Part shown: one piece after another, positions 53,700-62,432 of the stretch
Layout: every line of letters begins with the position of its first letter
Numbering within the stretch: the stretch's first letter is position 1
Assembly (NCBI RefSeq): GCF_001027925.1
Contig: NZ_LECT01000015.1
Location: 186,001 to 250,000 of the forward strand
Length of the DNA: 64,000 nucleotides
Direction of reading: 5' to 3'
Source: Rhodopirellula islandica
GTDB taxonomy: Bacteria > Planctomycetota > Planctomycetia > Pirellulales > Pirellulaceae
Notes under the pieces: model-generated
Told to the model about the DNA's origin: nothing
Databases searched by the model: none
Seen by the model: the letters and a program-made list of their open reading frames with translations, nothing else
Made by a program: the position numbers and the translations under genes

Positions 53700-54821
53700 A
53701 TGAAAACCAGCCAAACACTCATCTCGACCAGCAAGTTCCTCAGCCTTGTTCTGCGGCATCAAGACGCAATGACCGGCGACGCCATAGTGGGATGCATCTT
53801 GGGAACCGCGGTTGGCGATGCGTTGGGGCTGCCCTACGAAGGCGTGTCGCCGATGAGGGCAGAACGCTTGCTCGGGCCACCGGATCGTTATCGGTTCTTG
53901 CTGGGTTGCGGGATGGTCTCGGACGACACCGAACACACGTGCATGGTGGCCCAGTCTCTGATCGAAGCGCGCGGCGATGTCGATGTGTTCACCAACCGTT
54001 TTGCAAGTCGGCTGCGTTGGTGGATCTTGGCCTTGCCAGCGGGAGTTGGCAAAGCAACGGCTCGGTCGGGGATCAAATTGTGGTTGGGCGCCAAGCCAGA
54101 AAACGCGGGTGTGTTCTCAGCCGGAAACGGGCCGGCAATGCGAGCTGCGATCTTCGGTGCCGCGATCGATGAGATGTCGCCCATGCTGGAAATGGTGCGA
54201 GCCTCCTCACGACTGACACACAGCGATCCCAAAGCCGAATACGGAGCGATCGCGGTGGCGTTGGCCGCGAAACATTCGCGCCAACACCCAACGATCAATG
54301 CAAACCAATGGCTCGATCAAGTCGTCGATGCGGTCGGAGAAGCCGGCACCGAGCTCATTGAACTGCTTCAAAAAGCAATCGACAGCGTCGGTGAGAGAGA
54401 GTCCACGAACACGTTTGCCGATTCACTGGGGCTCGGTAAAGGCATCACCGGCTACACGTATCACACCGTTCCGGTTGCGATTTATGCGTGGCTTTCACAC
54501 CCGAAGGATCTTCGACAAGCCGTGACCGAAATGATTCGCTGCGGAGGCGACGCTGACACAACCGCCGCAATCGTGGGAGGCATTGTGGGTACCGGGGTTG
54601 GTCGCGAAGGGATTCCAGCGGAATGGATCCACGGCATTTGCGAATGGCCTCGCAGCACAGTATGGATGGAGCGACTCGGTGCCTCGCTCTCTGGCTGCCT
54701 CGCCGGAGACGCATCCGCTCGCACGCCGACCGTCAATCCGATCGCTGTCCTGCTTCGCAATCTGTTTTTTCTAGTCGTTGTTCTCTTTCACGGCTTCCGC
54801 CGACTTGCTCCACCCTACTGA
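53700..54821 (+). CDS. ADP-ribosylglycohydrolase with KptA-like N-terminal fragment
   Basis: 373 residues from ATG 53700. Residues 9-20 (STSKFLSLVLRH) match the start of RNA 2'-phosphotransferase Tpt1/KptA, including its catalytic Arg-His pair, and then stop abruptly. From Met24 the ADP-ribosylglycohydrolase domain runs: GTAVGDALGLPYEG, SDDTEHT at 74-80, and GGDADTTAAIVGGIVG, the dinuclear Mg site. A hydrophobic C-terminal tail (IAVLLRNLFFLVVVLFHGF) could anchor it to the membrane. It removes ADP-ribose from proteins or small molecules. The start could instead be ATG 53769, leaving the KptA piece untranslated. Confidence 0.85.
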   Translation: MKTSQTLISTSKFLSLVLRHQDAMTGDAIVGCILGTAVGDALGLPYEGVSPMRAERLLGPPDRYRFLLGCGMVSDDTEHTCMVAQSLIEARGDVDVFTNRFASRLRWWILALPAGVGKATARSGIKLWLGAKPENAGVFSAGNGPAMRAAIFGAAIDEMSPMLEMVRASSRLTHSDPKAEYGAIAVALAAKHSRQHPTINANQWLDQVVDAVGEAGTELIELLQKAIDSVGERESTNTFADSLGLGKGITGYTYHTVPVAIYAWLSHPKDLRQAVTEMIRCGGDADTTAAIVGGIVGTGVGREGIPAEWIHGICEWPRSTVWMERLGASLSGCLAGDASARTPTVNPIAVLLRNLFFLVVVLFHGFRRLAPPY

Positions 54822-54861
54822 TTGCTGGCGTACTGGTGAGAACAGGATTGAAGTGGGCAGT

Positions 54862-55231
54862 CAAGCATCGGCGCGGTGCCAGGTGGAACCTGGCCTACAG
54901 AACTTGGTAGCTGGATTCGCCAGAATTCAGAAGCGCGAGTGGTGAGCCTCCGAATTCTTGGCGAACCCGGCTACCGTCTTGCCATGCGGCGGGTTGTGAT
55001 GGACCCGTTGTTGTGTAGGCCAGGTCCCACCTGGCGAGGGTGCTATGCCGGAGAACATCGCCATCGTCACGGAAGGTTGTCTGGACGCCTCGCTTGGTTC
55101 CCAAGCATCGGCGCGGTGCCAGGTGAGACCTGGCCTACAGAACTTGGTAGCTGGATTCGCCAGAATTCAGAGGCGCGAGTGGTGAGCCTCCGAATTCTTG
55201 GCGAACCCGGCTACCGTCTTGCCATGTGGCG
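54862..55231. repeat. Two 130-bp direct repeats carrying palindromic elements
   Basis: 54862-54991 and 55102-55231 are nearly identical (a few substitutions), 240 bases apart. Each contains a GTAGGCCAGGT-type palindrome and then a ~70-bp hairpin: GTAGCTGGATTCGCCAGAAT...CCGAATTCTTGGCGAACCCG, the same end motif as the array at 6895-7990. A further GTAGGCCAGGTCCCACCTGG copy lies between them at 55015-55035. This is a local duplication of a composite element. Apart from this, the 54822-55250 gap holds nothing I recognise. Confidence 0.9.
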
Positions 55232-55250
55232 ATTGCTTGGGTGAACGACT

Positions 55251-55491
55251 TCACTCGTGTGCTGACGGGCATTCTTGCGATTTCGTTGCGTTTCGCTCGA
55301 TGAATCCCTTCCACTGGTCCGGCACGTCGTCTTCGTAGAAGATTGCCTCGGTGGGGCATTCAGGCACGCAGGCTCCGCAGTCGATGCACTCGTCGGGGTC
55401 GATGTAAACCATCCTGTCGTCTTCGTGAAAGCATTCGATCACCGCGAGAGACGATCGCATTTTGGCAGGAGCCAGACGGCACATGAGCCAT
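55251..55491 (-). pseudogene. Ferredoxin gene, decayed in its N-terminal half
   Basis: The C-terminal part reads [20 protein letters not shown]... with [30 protein letters not shown], matching planctomycete 4Fe-4S/3Fe-4S ferredoxins of about 80 residues. The expected start MAHV is found at 55491 but in another frame ([18 protein letters not shown]). The segment that should supply the first Cys cluster (C-x2-C-KYTDC-x3-CP) is shortened and shifted. Only the second cluster is intact. Reading the C-terminal frame upstream gives an implausible N-terminus, so I call it a pseudogene; a sequencing error is the alternative. Confidence 0.75.
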
Positions 55492-55592
55492 CTGGTATTC
55501 ACCGTGCGGACGTCCATGCTGAACGAACATCTCACGTTGACCGGTGACTCGAGTCACCTCATCGAAGCAATTGAACGAAAAGAAGCAGACTC

Positions 55593-56381
55593 ATGGACTT
55601 ACGACTCAACGAAAAAACAGCACTGATCACCGCTTCGTCGGGCGGAATCGGGATGGCAATCGCGAAACGGATCGCAGCAGACGGCGCGACCACCATCATC
55701 AACGCCCGTAGCGAAGCGAGCGTTGAAAAGGCGATCGGTGAAATTCGCCAAGAACTGCCGGACGCAAAACTCGTGAGCTTGGTCGCCGACAACGGCACCA
55801 CCGATGGGATCGCCAAGACGATCGAAGAGCATCCGCAGGTCGACATTTTGATCAACAACCTCGGAATCTTTGAAGCGGTCGATTTTTTCGATCTGACAGA
55901 CGATCAATGGAACGAAATCTTTGAGATCAATGTGATGAGCGGCGTGCGATTAGCCCGTCACTACCTCAAACAAATGCTCGACCAAAACTCGGGACGGATC
56001 GTGTTCATCAGCAGCGAGTCGGGGCTGGTTCCATCACCAGAAATGCCTCACTACGCGATGACCAAGACCGCTCAACTCGCACTTTCGCGAAGCCTGGCCC
56101 AGTTGACTCAAGGCACCCAGGTGACCGTCAACTCGGTGTTGCCCGGTTCCACTGCAACGCCGGGCGTGCGCGAGTTTGTGGGCAAACTGTTCCCCGAGCT
56201 ACCATTCGAAGCCGCGGAAAAACGGTTCATGGAAGAAAACCGGCCAACTTCCTTGATCCAACGTCTGATCGAACCGGAAGAGATTGCGAACCTGGTCGCG
56301 TTTGTCGCCAGCCCACTGTCCTCAGCGATCAATGGCGCTGCGCTGCGAAGCGACGGCGGCATCGTCCCCACGATCGCTTGA
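55593..56381 (+). CDS. Short-chain dehydrogenase/reductase
   Basis: 262 residues. The cofactor loop [16 protein letters not shown] is a variant of TGxxxGxG with Ser-Ser, as in some 3-oxoacyl-ACP-reductase-like SDRs. The NNLG motif stands in for NNAG. The catalytic Ser and YxxxK are in '[25 protein letters not shown]'. The C-terminal '[10 protein letters not shown]' fits the family end. The substrate is unknown. It lies beside the MarR/NmrA pair and ends near the convergent marR-like gene. Confidence 0.93.
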   Translation: MDLRLNEKTALITASSGGIGMAIAKRIAADGATTIINARSEASVEKAIGEIRQELPDAKLVSLVADNGTTDGIAKTIEEHPQVDILINNLGIFEAVDFFDLTDDQWNEIFEINVMSGVRLARHYLKQMLDQNSGRIVFISSESGLVPSPEMPHYAMTKTAQLALSRSLAQLTQGTQVTVNSVLPGSTATPGVREFVGKLFPELPFEAAEKRFMEENRPTSLIQRLIEPEEIANLVAFVASPLSSAINGAALRSDGGIVPTIA

Positions 56382-56422
56382 TCCACGCGAATCGCAGCGA
56401 GAATAAAATCGCGAATCCGGGG

Positions 56423-56884
56423 TCACCTGGATTCGCGCGAGCCTTTCGATTCGATCGCGATCAGGTTGTCTTTCATCTGACGCATGACCTTCATCCCGGC
56501 CCCCCACTCTTCCGCCGTCAGCCCGTCCTGAAGGCTCTCTCGAAGCGTTTGAAAGTGCGGCAGCAGCTTCTTGATCTGGCGAGTTCCCTTCGGACTCGGT
56601 GATATCAGAACCGCACGAGCGTCGGATGGATCCGGTTTTCTTCGCACCAGCCCCTTCGCCTCCAGCCCATCGAGCTGTCGCGTGATGGTGGTTTTGTCTC
56701 GCAACATGATCTCCGCGAATTCTCCACGGCGCAGCGGTTGCTCTGACTCCACCAAGACCATCAGCAAGGCGGATTCTTCCGGGGACAATGTGGAACCATT
56801 TTCCGCCAGCACCGATTCGATTCGCGCGCGGAAGAGGTAGGCGAGTCGACTGATCAAAAAGCCAGGTCGCTCAGGTTTTGACAT
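56423..56884 (-). CDS. MarR-family transcriptional regulator
   Basis: 153 residues from ATG 56884. The winged helix has the family pattern: 'LSPEESALLMVLVESEQPLRRGEFAEIMLRDKTTITRQLDGLEAKGLVRRKPDPSDARAVLISPSPKGTRQIKKLLP'. MarR proteins are dimeric repressors that release DNA on binding phenolics or on oxidation. The gene is divergent from the NmrA-like reductase with 165 bp between, a common layout for a repressor and its target. The longer frame upstream is a shadow. Confidence 0.93.
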   Translation of the reverse strand: MSKPERPGFLISRLAYLFRARIESVLAENGSTLSPEESALLMVLVESEQPLRRGEFAEIMLRDKTTITRQLDGLEAKGLVRRKPDPSDARAVLISPSPKGTRQIKKLLPHFQTLRESLQDGLTAEEWGAGMKVMRQMKDNLIAIESKGSRESR

Positions 56885-57049
56885 GAATGCTCTCGTAGGT
56901 GGTCGCACTGAAAAGCAACGAAACGCCGCACTTCGGCGGCGGTTGAATCGCCTTTGTGTGCATCCTACACTTACTAGCGGCACGGGACAAGTTTTCGCCA
57001 GTCGCACGACGATGCAATTCGCCATCCCCCACCGACAAGGAATTCGATC

Positions 57050-57907
57050 ATGAAAGTCGCAATCACTTCCGCCAGCGGCCACCTGGGTGGCGAAGTTGTC
57101 AACGCTGTGCTTCCAATCGTGGGCCAGGAAAACGTCATCGGACTGGCTCGGACTCCCAGCAAAGCCAGCTCGCTCGGGATTGAAATCCGACCGGGCGATT
57201 ACAACTCGCGATCCGACCTTGCAAGCTCGCTCGAAGGCATCGACCACGTCTTGCTGGTGTCCGGAATGGATGCTCCGGAGAAACGCATCGAACAACATCG
57301 CAACGTCATCGAAGCGGCCAAGCAGGCGGGTGCCCGCAAGATCGTTTACACCAGCATCCAAGGTGCGGAGGACGGCACTGCGTTCTCACCCGTGGTGCAA
57401 AGCAACCGGCAAACCGAAACGGACATCCGTGAAAGTGGTCTGGATTGGGTGATCGGCCGCAACGGCATCTACATCGAACCCGACGTGGAATACATCGACA
57501 ACTACAAACAACGAGGCGAGATCGCGAACTGCGCCGGGGATAGAAAATGCGGGTACACAACGCGTCCCGAACTCGCGTTTGCCTATGCGAAAATGTTGAC
57601 GGAATCAAAACACAACGGGCAAACCTACAACCTGCACGGCGAAGCGATCACTCAGCAGCAATTGACGGACCACTTGAACGACGCGTTTGGAACCCAACTC
57701 ACATTTCGTTCCATGTCCGTCGAAGAATATCGCGACGACCGCACGCAAGAACTTGGCGAATTCCTGGGCAACATCATCGCTGGCATCTACGAAGGCATTC
57801 GCACCGGTGCGGTCGACAACGAAAGCCACTTTGTTAAGGCAGCCGGTCGCGAGCACCAGAGCTGGGAATCGTATTTCGATTCCTTGAAGTCGCACTCGCT
57901 TGCATGA
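57050..57907 (+). CDS. NmrA-like NAD(P)-binding protein (quinone reductase 2 type)
   Basis: 285 residues. The atypical SDR fold begins MKVAITSASGHLGGEVVNAV. It continues 'GDYNSRSDLASSLEGIDHVLLVSGMD', 'KIVYTSIQGAEDG' and 'ESGLDWVIGRNGIYIEP', as in QorB/NmrA-type quinone oxidoreductases. It probably reduces quinones or senses NADP(H). AAGG lies upstream of the ATG. Divergent from, and likely controlled by, the MarR-like gene. Confidence 0.9.
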   Translation: MKVAITSASGHLGGEVVNAVLPIVGQENVIGLARTPSKASSLGIEIRPGDYNSRSDLASSLEGIDHVLLVSGMDAPEKRIEQHRNVIEAAKQAGARKIVYTSIQGAEDGTAFSPVVQSNRQTETDIRESGLDWVIGRNGIYIEPDVEYIDNYKQRGEIANCAGDRKCGYTTRPELAFAYAKMLTESKHNGQTYNLHGEAITQQQLTDHLNDAFGTQLTFRSMSVEEYRDDRTQELGEFLGNIIAGIYEGIRTGAVDNESHFVKAAGREHQSWESYFDSLKSHSLA

Positions 57908-58135
57908 TCGTCCGATGACGAGCGCCAGGACGCGGGCCCTCGGTTTGCTCACCGGATGGTTCGCACCGCACCGACAAAACCACTCCGCCAAGCAGAACCA
58001 GCCTTTCAGCTGAGCGAAATCTGCTTTGAAGTTGCTTGGAGCGAATGATCGGACACAGTCGTGTGAGCCGTTTGGACGTTGGCCTGGACTGCGAAATGTT
58101 TGGTGTCATGGAACGCGTTCGTTTGCGCACGTTGT

Positions 58136-58335
58136 CATCCCGGTAGGGATGTCAGATGGTAGCCGTCGGTAAGCGATCGCGCCACCGACGGACCTGTCGC
58201 CCGCGTTGCCACTCTCCATCCCGCCGTGGCCGATGGCCACGGCGGGATGGAGAGTATTTTGGGGGACGCTCGTTTTCCGGGGGTGCGCTGCTATGCAGCG
58301 CCCCCCGGCTACCATCTGACATCCCTACCGGGATG
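58136..58335. repeat. 200-bp MITE-like element with 29-bp perfect terminal inverted repeats
   Basis: The left end CATCCCGGTAGGGATGTCAG... (58136-58164) is an exact reverse complement of the right end (58307-58335). The ends are themselves palindromic (CATCCCGGTAGGGATG). An inner hairpin, CCATCCCGCCGTGGCC-gat-GGCCACGGCGGGATGG, lies at about 58212-58252. No coding capacity. Confidence 0.93.
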
Positions 58336-58521
58336 AAGGAAGACAGCAAGCCGGAAGAAAAATTGCATCCGCTATCGGGGCGTCAACATCAAACATTTCG
58401 CGGTCCAGCGCTGGCCCCGATTGAACTTGGATCAACAACGCTTGCCAAATCGGTTCAAATCCCGAATGACTCCTGCCGACCTTTCTAGCGGTCTGTTTCG
58501 CCCACAAACTTGGATCCGACC

Positions 58522-58583
58522 GTAGCGGCATTCGTCAAGACACTCGGTCTTTCCACAACCAACGAAACTCTTGACGATTCCCG
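58522..58583. repeat. GTAGCGG...GTCAAGA element, second copy
   Basis: GTAGCGGCATTCGTCAAGAC faces CGAAACTCTTGACGATTCCC, a weaker relative of the element at 6359-6446. Confidence 0.6.
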
Positions 58584-58775
58584 CGTCCCAAAATTGAGGT
58601 GGAACAGACCACGAGGCAGTTTGGAGGGATGATTGGGCACACATTGATTCCAAGGTGCACAAATTTTCGAAAAGGGGGCTAAACCAAACGCACAACGATT
58701 GCGTATGTTGGTGCAAGTCTTTGGTCGGACCTGCAGTTCCAATTTCAATTCCGTGATCTCCCGCTTGGGCGAACC

Positions 58776-59300
58776 GTGGCTCCGTCGATCCGTCCATTCA
58801 CGACTTTCTTGCTCAGCGTCACGCTGTTGCTTGGCCATGCACCGGCTTGGTTGCATGTTGCCACGTGCAACCATGTCGTCTGTCGTTCAGGTGGTTGCGA
58901 TCATGGGCATTCTGCGAACCATTCCCATGAACACGGGAACTGTGATCGCGAGAGCGGTCCACTTGGAAACGCGGTCCAACTGCTTGCTTCCCTGGGAATT
59001 CACACGCACGATCACTGCTGTGATTCGGATGCTTGCGAAACAGCGACACCGATCGCTTCCCCACAAGACTCGCTCGCGAATTCAAGCGAATTCGCCGACG
59101 AATCCCAATCCCCGCACGATTCTCATTCGTGTTGGATTTGCCAATCGCTCGCGACCCCAACAGGCTTGGTTGATCAGCCCCAAACGCCGATCAACAGCAA
59201 ATGGATTGAGTTCACTGATTGGCCGACTCGCGATTCCGCGGACGTCGGACGGTCTATCTCTTGGCCACCTCTTCGTGGCCCGCCTGCGATTCGAGTCTGA
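58776..59300 (+). CDS. Exported His/Cys-rich protein, probable metal binder
   Basis: 174 residues from GTG 58776 with a signal peptide (MAPSIRPFTTFLLSVTLLLGHAPAWLH). The mature part has dense His/Cys clusters: TCNHVVCRSGGCDHGHSANH, 'SHEHGNCDRES', 'HTHDHCCDSDAC' and 'HDSHSCWICQSLATP'. The last block resembles the CxxC region of DUF2946-type proteins linked to copper or zinc. It likely binds metal in the periplasm. It precedes a DUF1559 gene, a lipoprotein gene and an AztD-like gene on the same strand. Confidence 0.75.
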   Translation: MAPSIRPFTTFLLSVTLLLGHAPAWLHVATCNHVVCRSGGCDHGHSANHSHEHGNCDRESGPLGNAVQLLASLGIHTHDHCCDSDACETATPIASPQDSLANSSEFADESQSPHDSHSCWICQSLATPTGLVDQPQTPINSKWIEFTDWPTRDSADVGRSISWPPLRGPPAIRV

Positions 59301-59607
59301 GTCACCGTCACTTCGTTCTTGCTGAATTCGCCTGCGTTTGCGCGGGCGGTGCCAGTCGATCGTTCCTTGCCACCGTCGAGCTGGCAACGATTCACTGATC
59401 GGCATGCGCAGGAACGCCACGCCATCCGATGACGGATGAGCGAGCGGGAAACGGCGGTGCACTCAATTCGCGATTCGACTTCATCCATTGCCTCGCCTGT
59501 GCGTTCACGCACGAGCGGCGCGCGGTCCGACCATACCTGTGTCGATCGACGTGCGCGCCACGCGGGGCATCTACCATTTTTCTGCGCACTCACCCACTCC
59601 AAATCTC
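59301..59607. other. Intergenic region, no gene seen
   Basis: 307 bases between two same-strand genes. I see no terminator, so read-through from the His/Cys-rich gene is possible. Confidence 0.4.
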
Positions 59608-60663
59608 ATGAAATCCATTCCACCTCCAACACGTCGCGACCGATCTCGCGATGCGTTCACGTTGGTTGAACTCCTGGTGGTCATTGCCATCATCGGGATC
59701 TTAGTCGCGTTGCTGTTGCCGGCTGTTCAGGCGGCTCGCGAGGCGGCTCGCCGTATGTCGTGCAGCAACAACTTGAAACAAATCGCGTTGTCGACTCACA
59801 ACTACGAGAGCTCGTTCAAATACATCCCAGCAATGACGGGATCCAGCAGCTTCTCCGCTCAAGCTCGCGTGCTGCCTTACATCGAACAGGCTGGCCTGAG
59901 TGAGCTGATCAACTTTGAACAGCCGTTGCTGACCGGCCCTCCCTGGGCATCGAGTTTCAACCCGGCTCTTCGCGAAGCGGTTGAGAAAGTGGTCCCGACT
60001 TTTCTCTGCCCCAGCGATGTTGGTGATCCTAAATTCAGCACCACGTTTGCGGACGGAACCGACGGCTATTCTGGCGGCCTGAGCTACATGTTCAGCTACG
60101 GGAGCGGAACTGACACACACTACGATGATCGATATCGAACCGACGGAATGGTCTGGGAGAACTCCTGGGCCAAATTTCGTGACTGCTTGGACGGCACCAG
60201 CCAAACCGTGTTGCTGGCCGAAACCGTCATGGGCGATCAAACCAGCGGCCTGACCGAGCCCACGCCCGCTGGGCCACATCGCCGGATCGCGAACTGGAGT
60301 GGCACGACGGCCAACACCGCCCCGAATCCAGGTTTCCTGGATGGTGGAACGCTGATTTTGAACCCCGATTTGGAAACGGTTTTTCCCGCGAAAATCAATT
60401 CTTACACCGGCAATCGCGGGGCAAGCTGGATCCGAGGCGTGCCCTACTCCACGGTGATCAACGGCTACATGACGCCGAACGCGGCGATCCCCGATGTGGG
60501 CATGCACGGTCGCGGGTTTTATTCCTCGCGGTCCTATCACACCGGCGGATCGATGCACGCGATGTTGGATGGCAGCGTCCACTTCATGACCGATTCAATC
60601 GATCGAACGCTGTACCACGCCTTGTTTTCACGCGACGGCAAAGAGGTGGTCCAGTGGCCGTGA
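59608..60663 (+). CDS. DUF1559 domain protein with prepilin-like N-terminus
   Basis: 351 residues from ATG 59608. The prepilin-like site is [36 protein letters not shown], with Ala in place of Gly before Phe17 and Glu21 at +5. It continues '[26 protein letters not shown]', the DUF1559 signature, and '[49 protein letters not shown]', the typical end. Probably exported through a pseudopilin pathway. The stop overlaps the GTG of the following lipoprotein gene, a very common pairing in planctomycetes. Confidence 0.96.
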   Translation: MKSIPPPTRRDRSRDAFTLVELLVVIAIIGILVALLLPAVQAAREAARRMSCSNNLKQIALSTHNYESSFKYIPAMTGSSSFSAQARVLPYIEQAGLSELINFEQPLLTGPPWASSFNPALREAVEKVVPTFLCPSDVGDPKFSTTFADGTDGYSGGLSYMFSYGSGTDTHYDDRYRTDGMVWENSWAKFRDCLDGTSQTVLLAETVMGDQTSGLTEPTPAGPHRRIANWSGTTANTAPNPGFLDGGTLILNPDLETVFPAKINSYTGNRGASWIRGVPYSTVINGYMTPNAAIPDVGMHGRGFYSSRSYHTGGSMHAMLDGSVHFMTDSIDRTLYHALFSRDGKEVVQWP

Positions 60664-61073
60664 CCAAGCACTACGGGGCATTGCTGCTGGCCGGTGCTGC
60701 TGTGGCTGTCATCGGGTGTGATGGAACGTCGTCGAAGACGGCTGCGAAATCCACCACATTCGTGACGCTCGCCTACGACGGCACCCCACTCGCCAACGTG
60801 CAGGTGCGACTGAAGCAGTCTGCCGATGGCATCACGCTCGATCAGTCAGTCACCAATGAACATGGAGTCGCCCACTTCCACGCCTTGCCATCCCCTGAAC
60901 CGGAGAGCTATGTCGTCGCAATGGAATCGATCAGCGATGGCGGCTGGATGCTGAAAGCATCCGTGGTGGACAAGTTCTGCGACTCGCTCCGATTGAAACC
61001 GTTCTCCGAAACCCCTCAACAGACGATTGAGCTGCCACGACGCGCCGTTCATTCCCTTTCATCCATTCATTGA
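60660..61073 (+). CDS. Small lipoprotein with Ig-like (transthyretin-type) fold
   Basis: 137 residues from GTG 60660, which overlaps the upstream TGA (GTGA); GTG 60654 is also possible. Lipobox: AVIGC at about residues 17-21 ([15 protein letters not shown]). The domain [22 protein letters not shown]...[13 protein letters not shown] resembles the carboxypeptidase-regulatory/transthyretin-like modules that usually follow DUF1559 proteins. Probably a surface-attached partner of the upstream protein. Confidence 0.85.
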   Translation: MTKHYGALLLAGAAVAVIGCDGTSSKTAAKSTTFVTLAYDGTPLANVQVRLKQSADGITLDQSVTNEHGVAHFHALPSPEPESYVVAMESISDGGWMLKASVVDKFCDSLRLKPFSETPQQTIELPRRAVHSLSSIH

Positions 61074-61091
61074 CATCGAACACAACCAACC

Positions 61092-62432
61092 ATGACCATT
61101 CGAACATTCCTTTTGACCTTGGCTGCCCTCTCATTTTTGGGCAATTCCAACCTCCACGCAGAAGGGCGCACCATCGCCCGACTGTTCTGGCAAGACCATT
61201 CCACAGCCAGTTTGAAATGGGGCGACCTGCAAAAATCGAAGGAGGGTTACTCGCTGAAAGAGCACCCCGTCGAAGGCTTCCCCGAACTGGATGTCGACGA
61301 CCAAACGCTGGTTCAGATGCAAATCGATGACGGACTGCTCGTCGTTGGCGTGCGTGACGAAGCAAACGGCGACATCGGCAGCGGCTGGATTGCGATTGAG
61401 TCGGGAGCCACGCAAGAAGCCCATGGCGATCACTTCCACTGGCGTTTTCCAGAGCCACCCTCGGTGCACTCGAAATTGATTGACGACGGCCAAGGCAACC
61501 CAGCTCACCTGTATCGCTATGGGCAATCGTTTGTGATGGCAAACGATCAACGCAATGGCTTCACGGTGATGAACGCGAAAGGTGTTCGACAAGCCACGAC
61601 GCCGACCGAAGCGGGGCAGTTCCACGAAGGCGGAGGAGGACACATCACGCTGGCGGTGGCCGATGGAAAGGTCGCCTACAGCACTTGGATTCACGGCAAA
61701 GGTGAGAATGCGGGACGCGTCGACGTCGTCGGGTTGGCAGAAAACAAGGGCAAGGAATATCGCATCGATTGCCCCACCGGCGTCCTGCACGGCGCGACGT
61801 CTTGTGGCGGCAAAGTCTTCTTCGCTCCGGCCGAAGGCATTTGCTGGGTCGAAGCGGACTTGGAAGTCGATGACGCGGCTGATTCCGTGCATGTCAATCA
61901 GCTTAGTATCGGCGCGGACTCGGAGGGCAACTCGCTTCGCACCGGAGCATTCGCGACTCTCGGTGACAAGGTGGTCTTCACAAGTGGCAAGGCTGACCAA
62001 TCACTGCTCTGCTTCGTCGATGCTTCCAGCCATGAACCCAAGGTTCAATCGATGAAGATGGAACTCGCCAGCGACCAGTCGCTGCGGACACCGATTGTCG
62101 GCAAAGGCTCCGGCGGACGTCCGATCGCACTGTGCTTTGCGGAATCGAAAGAAGCTCCGGAAAGCGATCAGCTGTACGTGGTGGAACTGGATCCCGATGG
62201 CAACGGTGATTTCTCCGACGCCAAAGCGGGTGAACCGATCGCGGTGGGACCGAGTCAGATGGAAGGCCACTTCGGACATCACGACGCGGTGTTCCTTCCG
62301 CGAGGCCGTCAGATCGCGATCACCAACCCGGGCGATGCAAGCCTCTGGGTGATCTCATTGACCGATCAATCCGTCCAAGCAAAATTCGATTGCGAAGGCA
62401 TGCCAACGAGCCTGGCTTCCATTTCTGACTGA
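61092..62432 (+). CDS. Secreted beta-propeller protein, possibly AztD-like zinc metallochaperone
   Basis: 446 residues with a signal peptide (MTIRTFLLTLAALSFLGNSNLHAEG). Blade-like repeats are interrupted by His clusters: 'EAHGDHFHWRFPEPPSVHSKL', 'GQFHEGGGGHITL', 'CPTGVLHGATSCGGKVFFAPAEGICWVEAD' and 'EGHFGHHDAVFLPRGRQIAIT'. The CP...LHG...GGKV..A..EG pattern recalls AztD, a periplasmic propeller that hands zinc to an ABC transporter. No ABC genes are in view. Its 3' end overlaps the convergent SGNH gene by 67 bases. Propeller fold fairly likely; AztD link tentative. Confidence 0.75.
   Translation: MTIRTFLLTLAALSFLGNSNLHAEGRTIARLFWQDHSTASLKWGDLQKSKEGYSLKEHPVEGFPELDVDDQTLVQMQIDDGLLVVGVRDEANGDIGSGWIAIESGATQEAHGDHFHWRFPEPPSVHSKLIDDGQGNPAHLYRYGQSFVMANDQRNGFTVMNAKGVRQATTPTEAGQFHEGGGGHITLAVADGKVAYSTWIHGKGENAGRVDVVGLAENKGKEYRIDCPTGVLHGATSCGGKVFFAPAEGICWVEADLEVDDAADSVHVNQLSIGADSEGNSLRTGAFATLGDKVVFTSGKADQSLLCFVDASSHEPKVQSMKMELASDQSLRTPIVGKGSGGRPIALCFAESKEAPESDQLYVVELDPDGNGDFSDAKAGEPIAVGPSQMEGHFGHHDAVFLPRGRQIAITNPGDASLWVISLTDQSVQAKFDCEGMPTSLASISD

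Larger units (their letters stand above)
57908..58775. other. Intergenic region with two palindromic elements, no gene seen
   Basis: 868 bases, the longest gap after the repeat arrays. It contains the elements at 58136-58335 and 58522-58583. Frames crossing them are rejected. Confidence 0.5.

Noticed and set aside
58156-58488. 110-codon plus-strand frame
   Set aside because: More than half of it is the palindromic element at 58136-58335.
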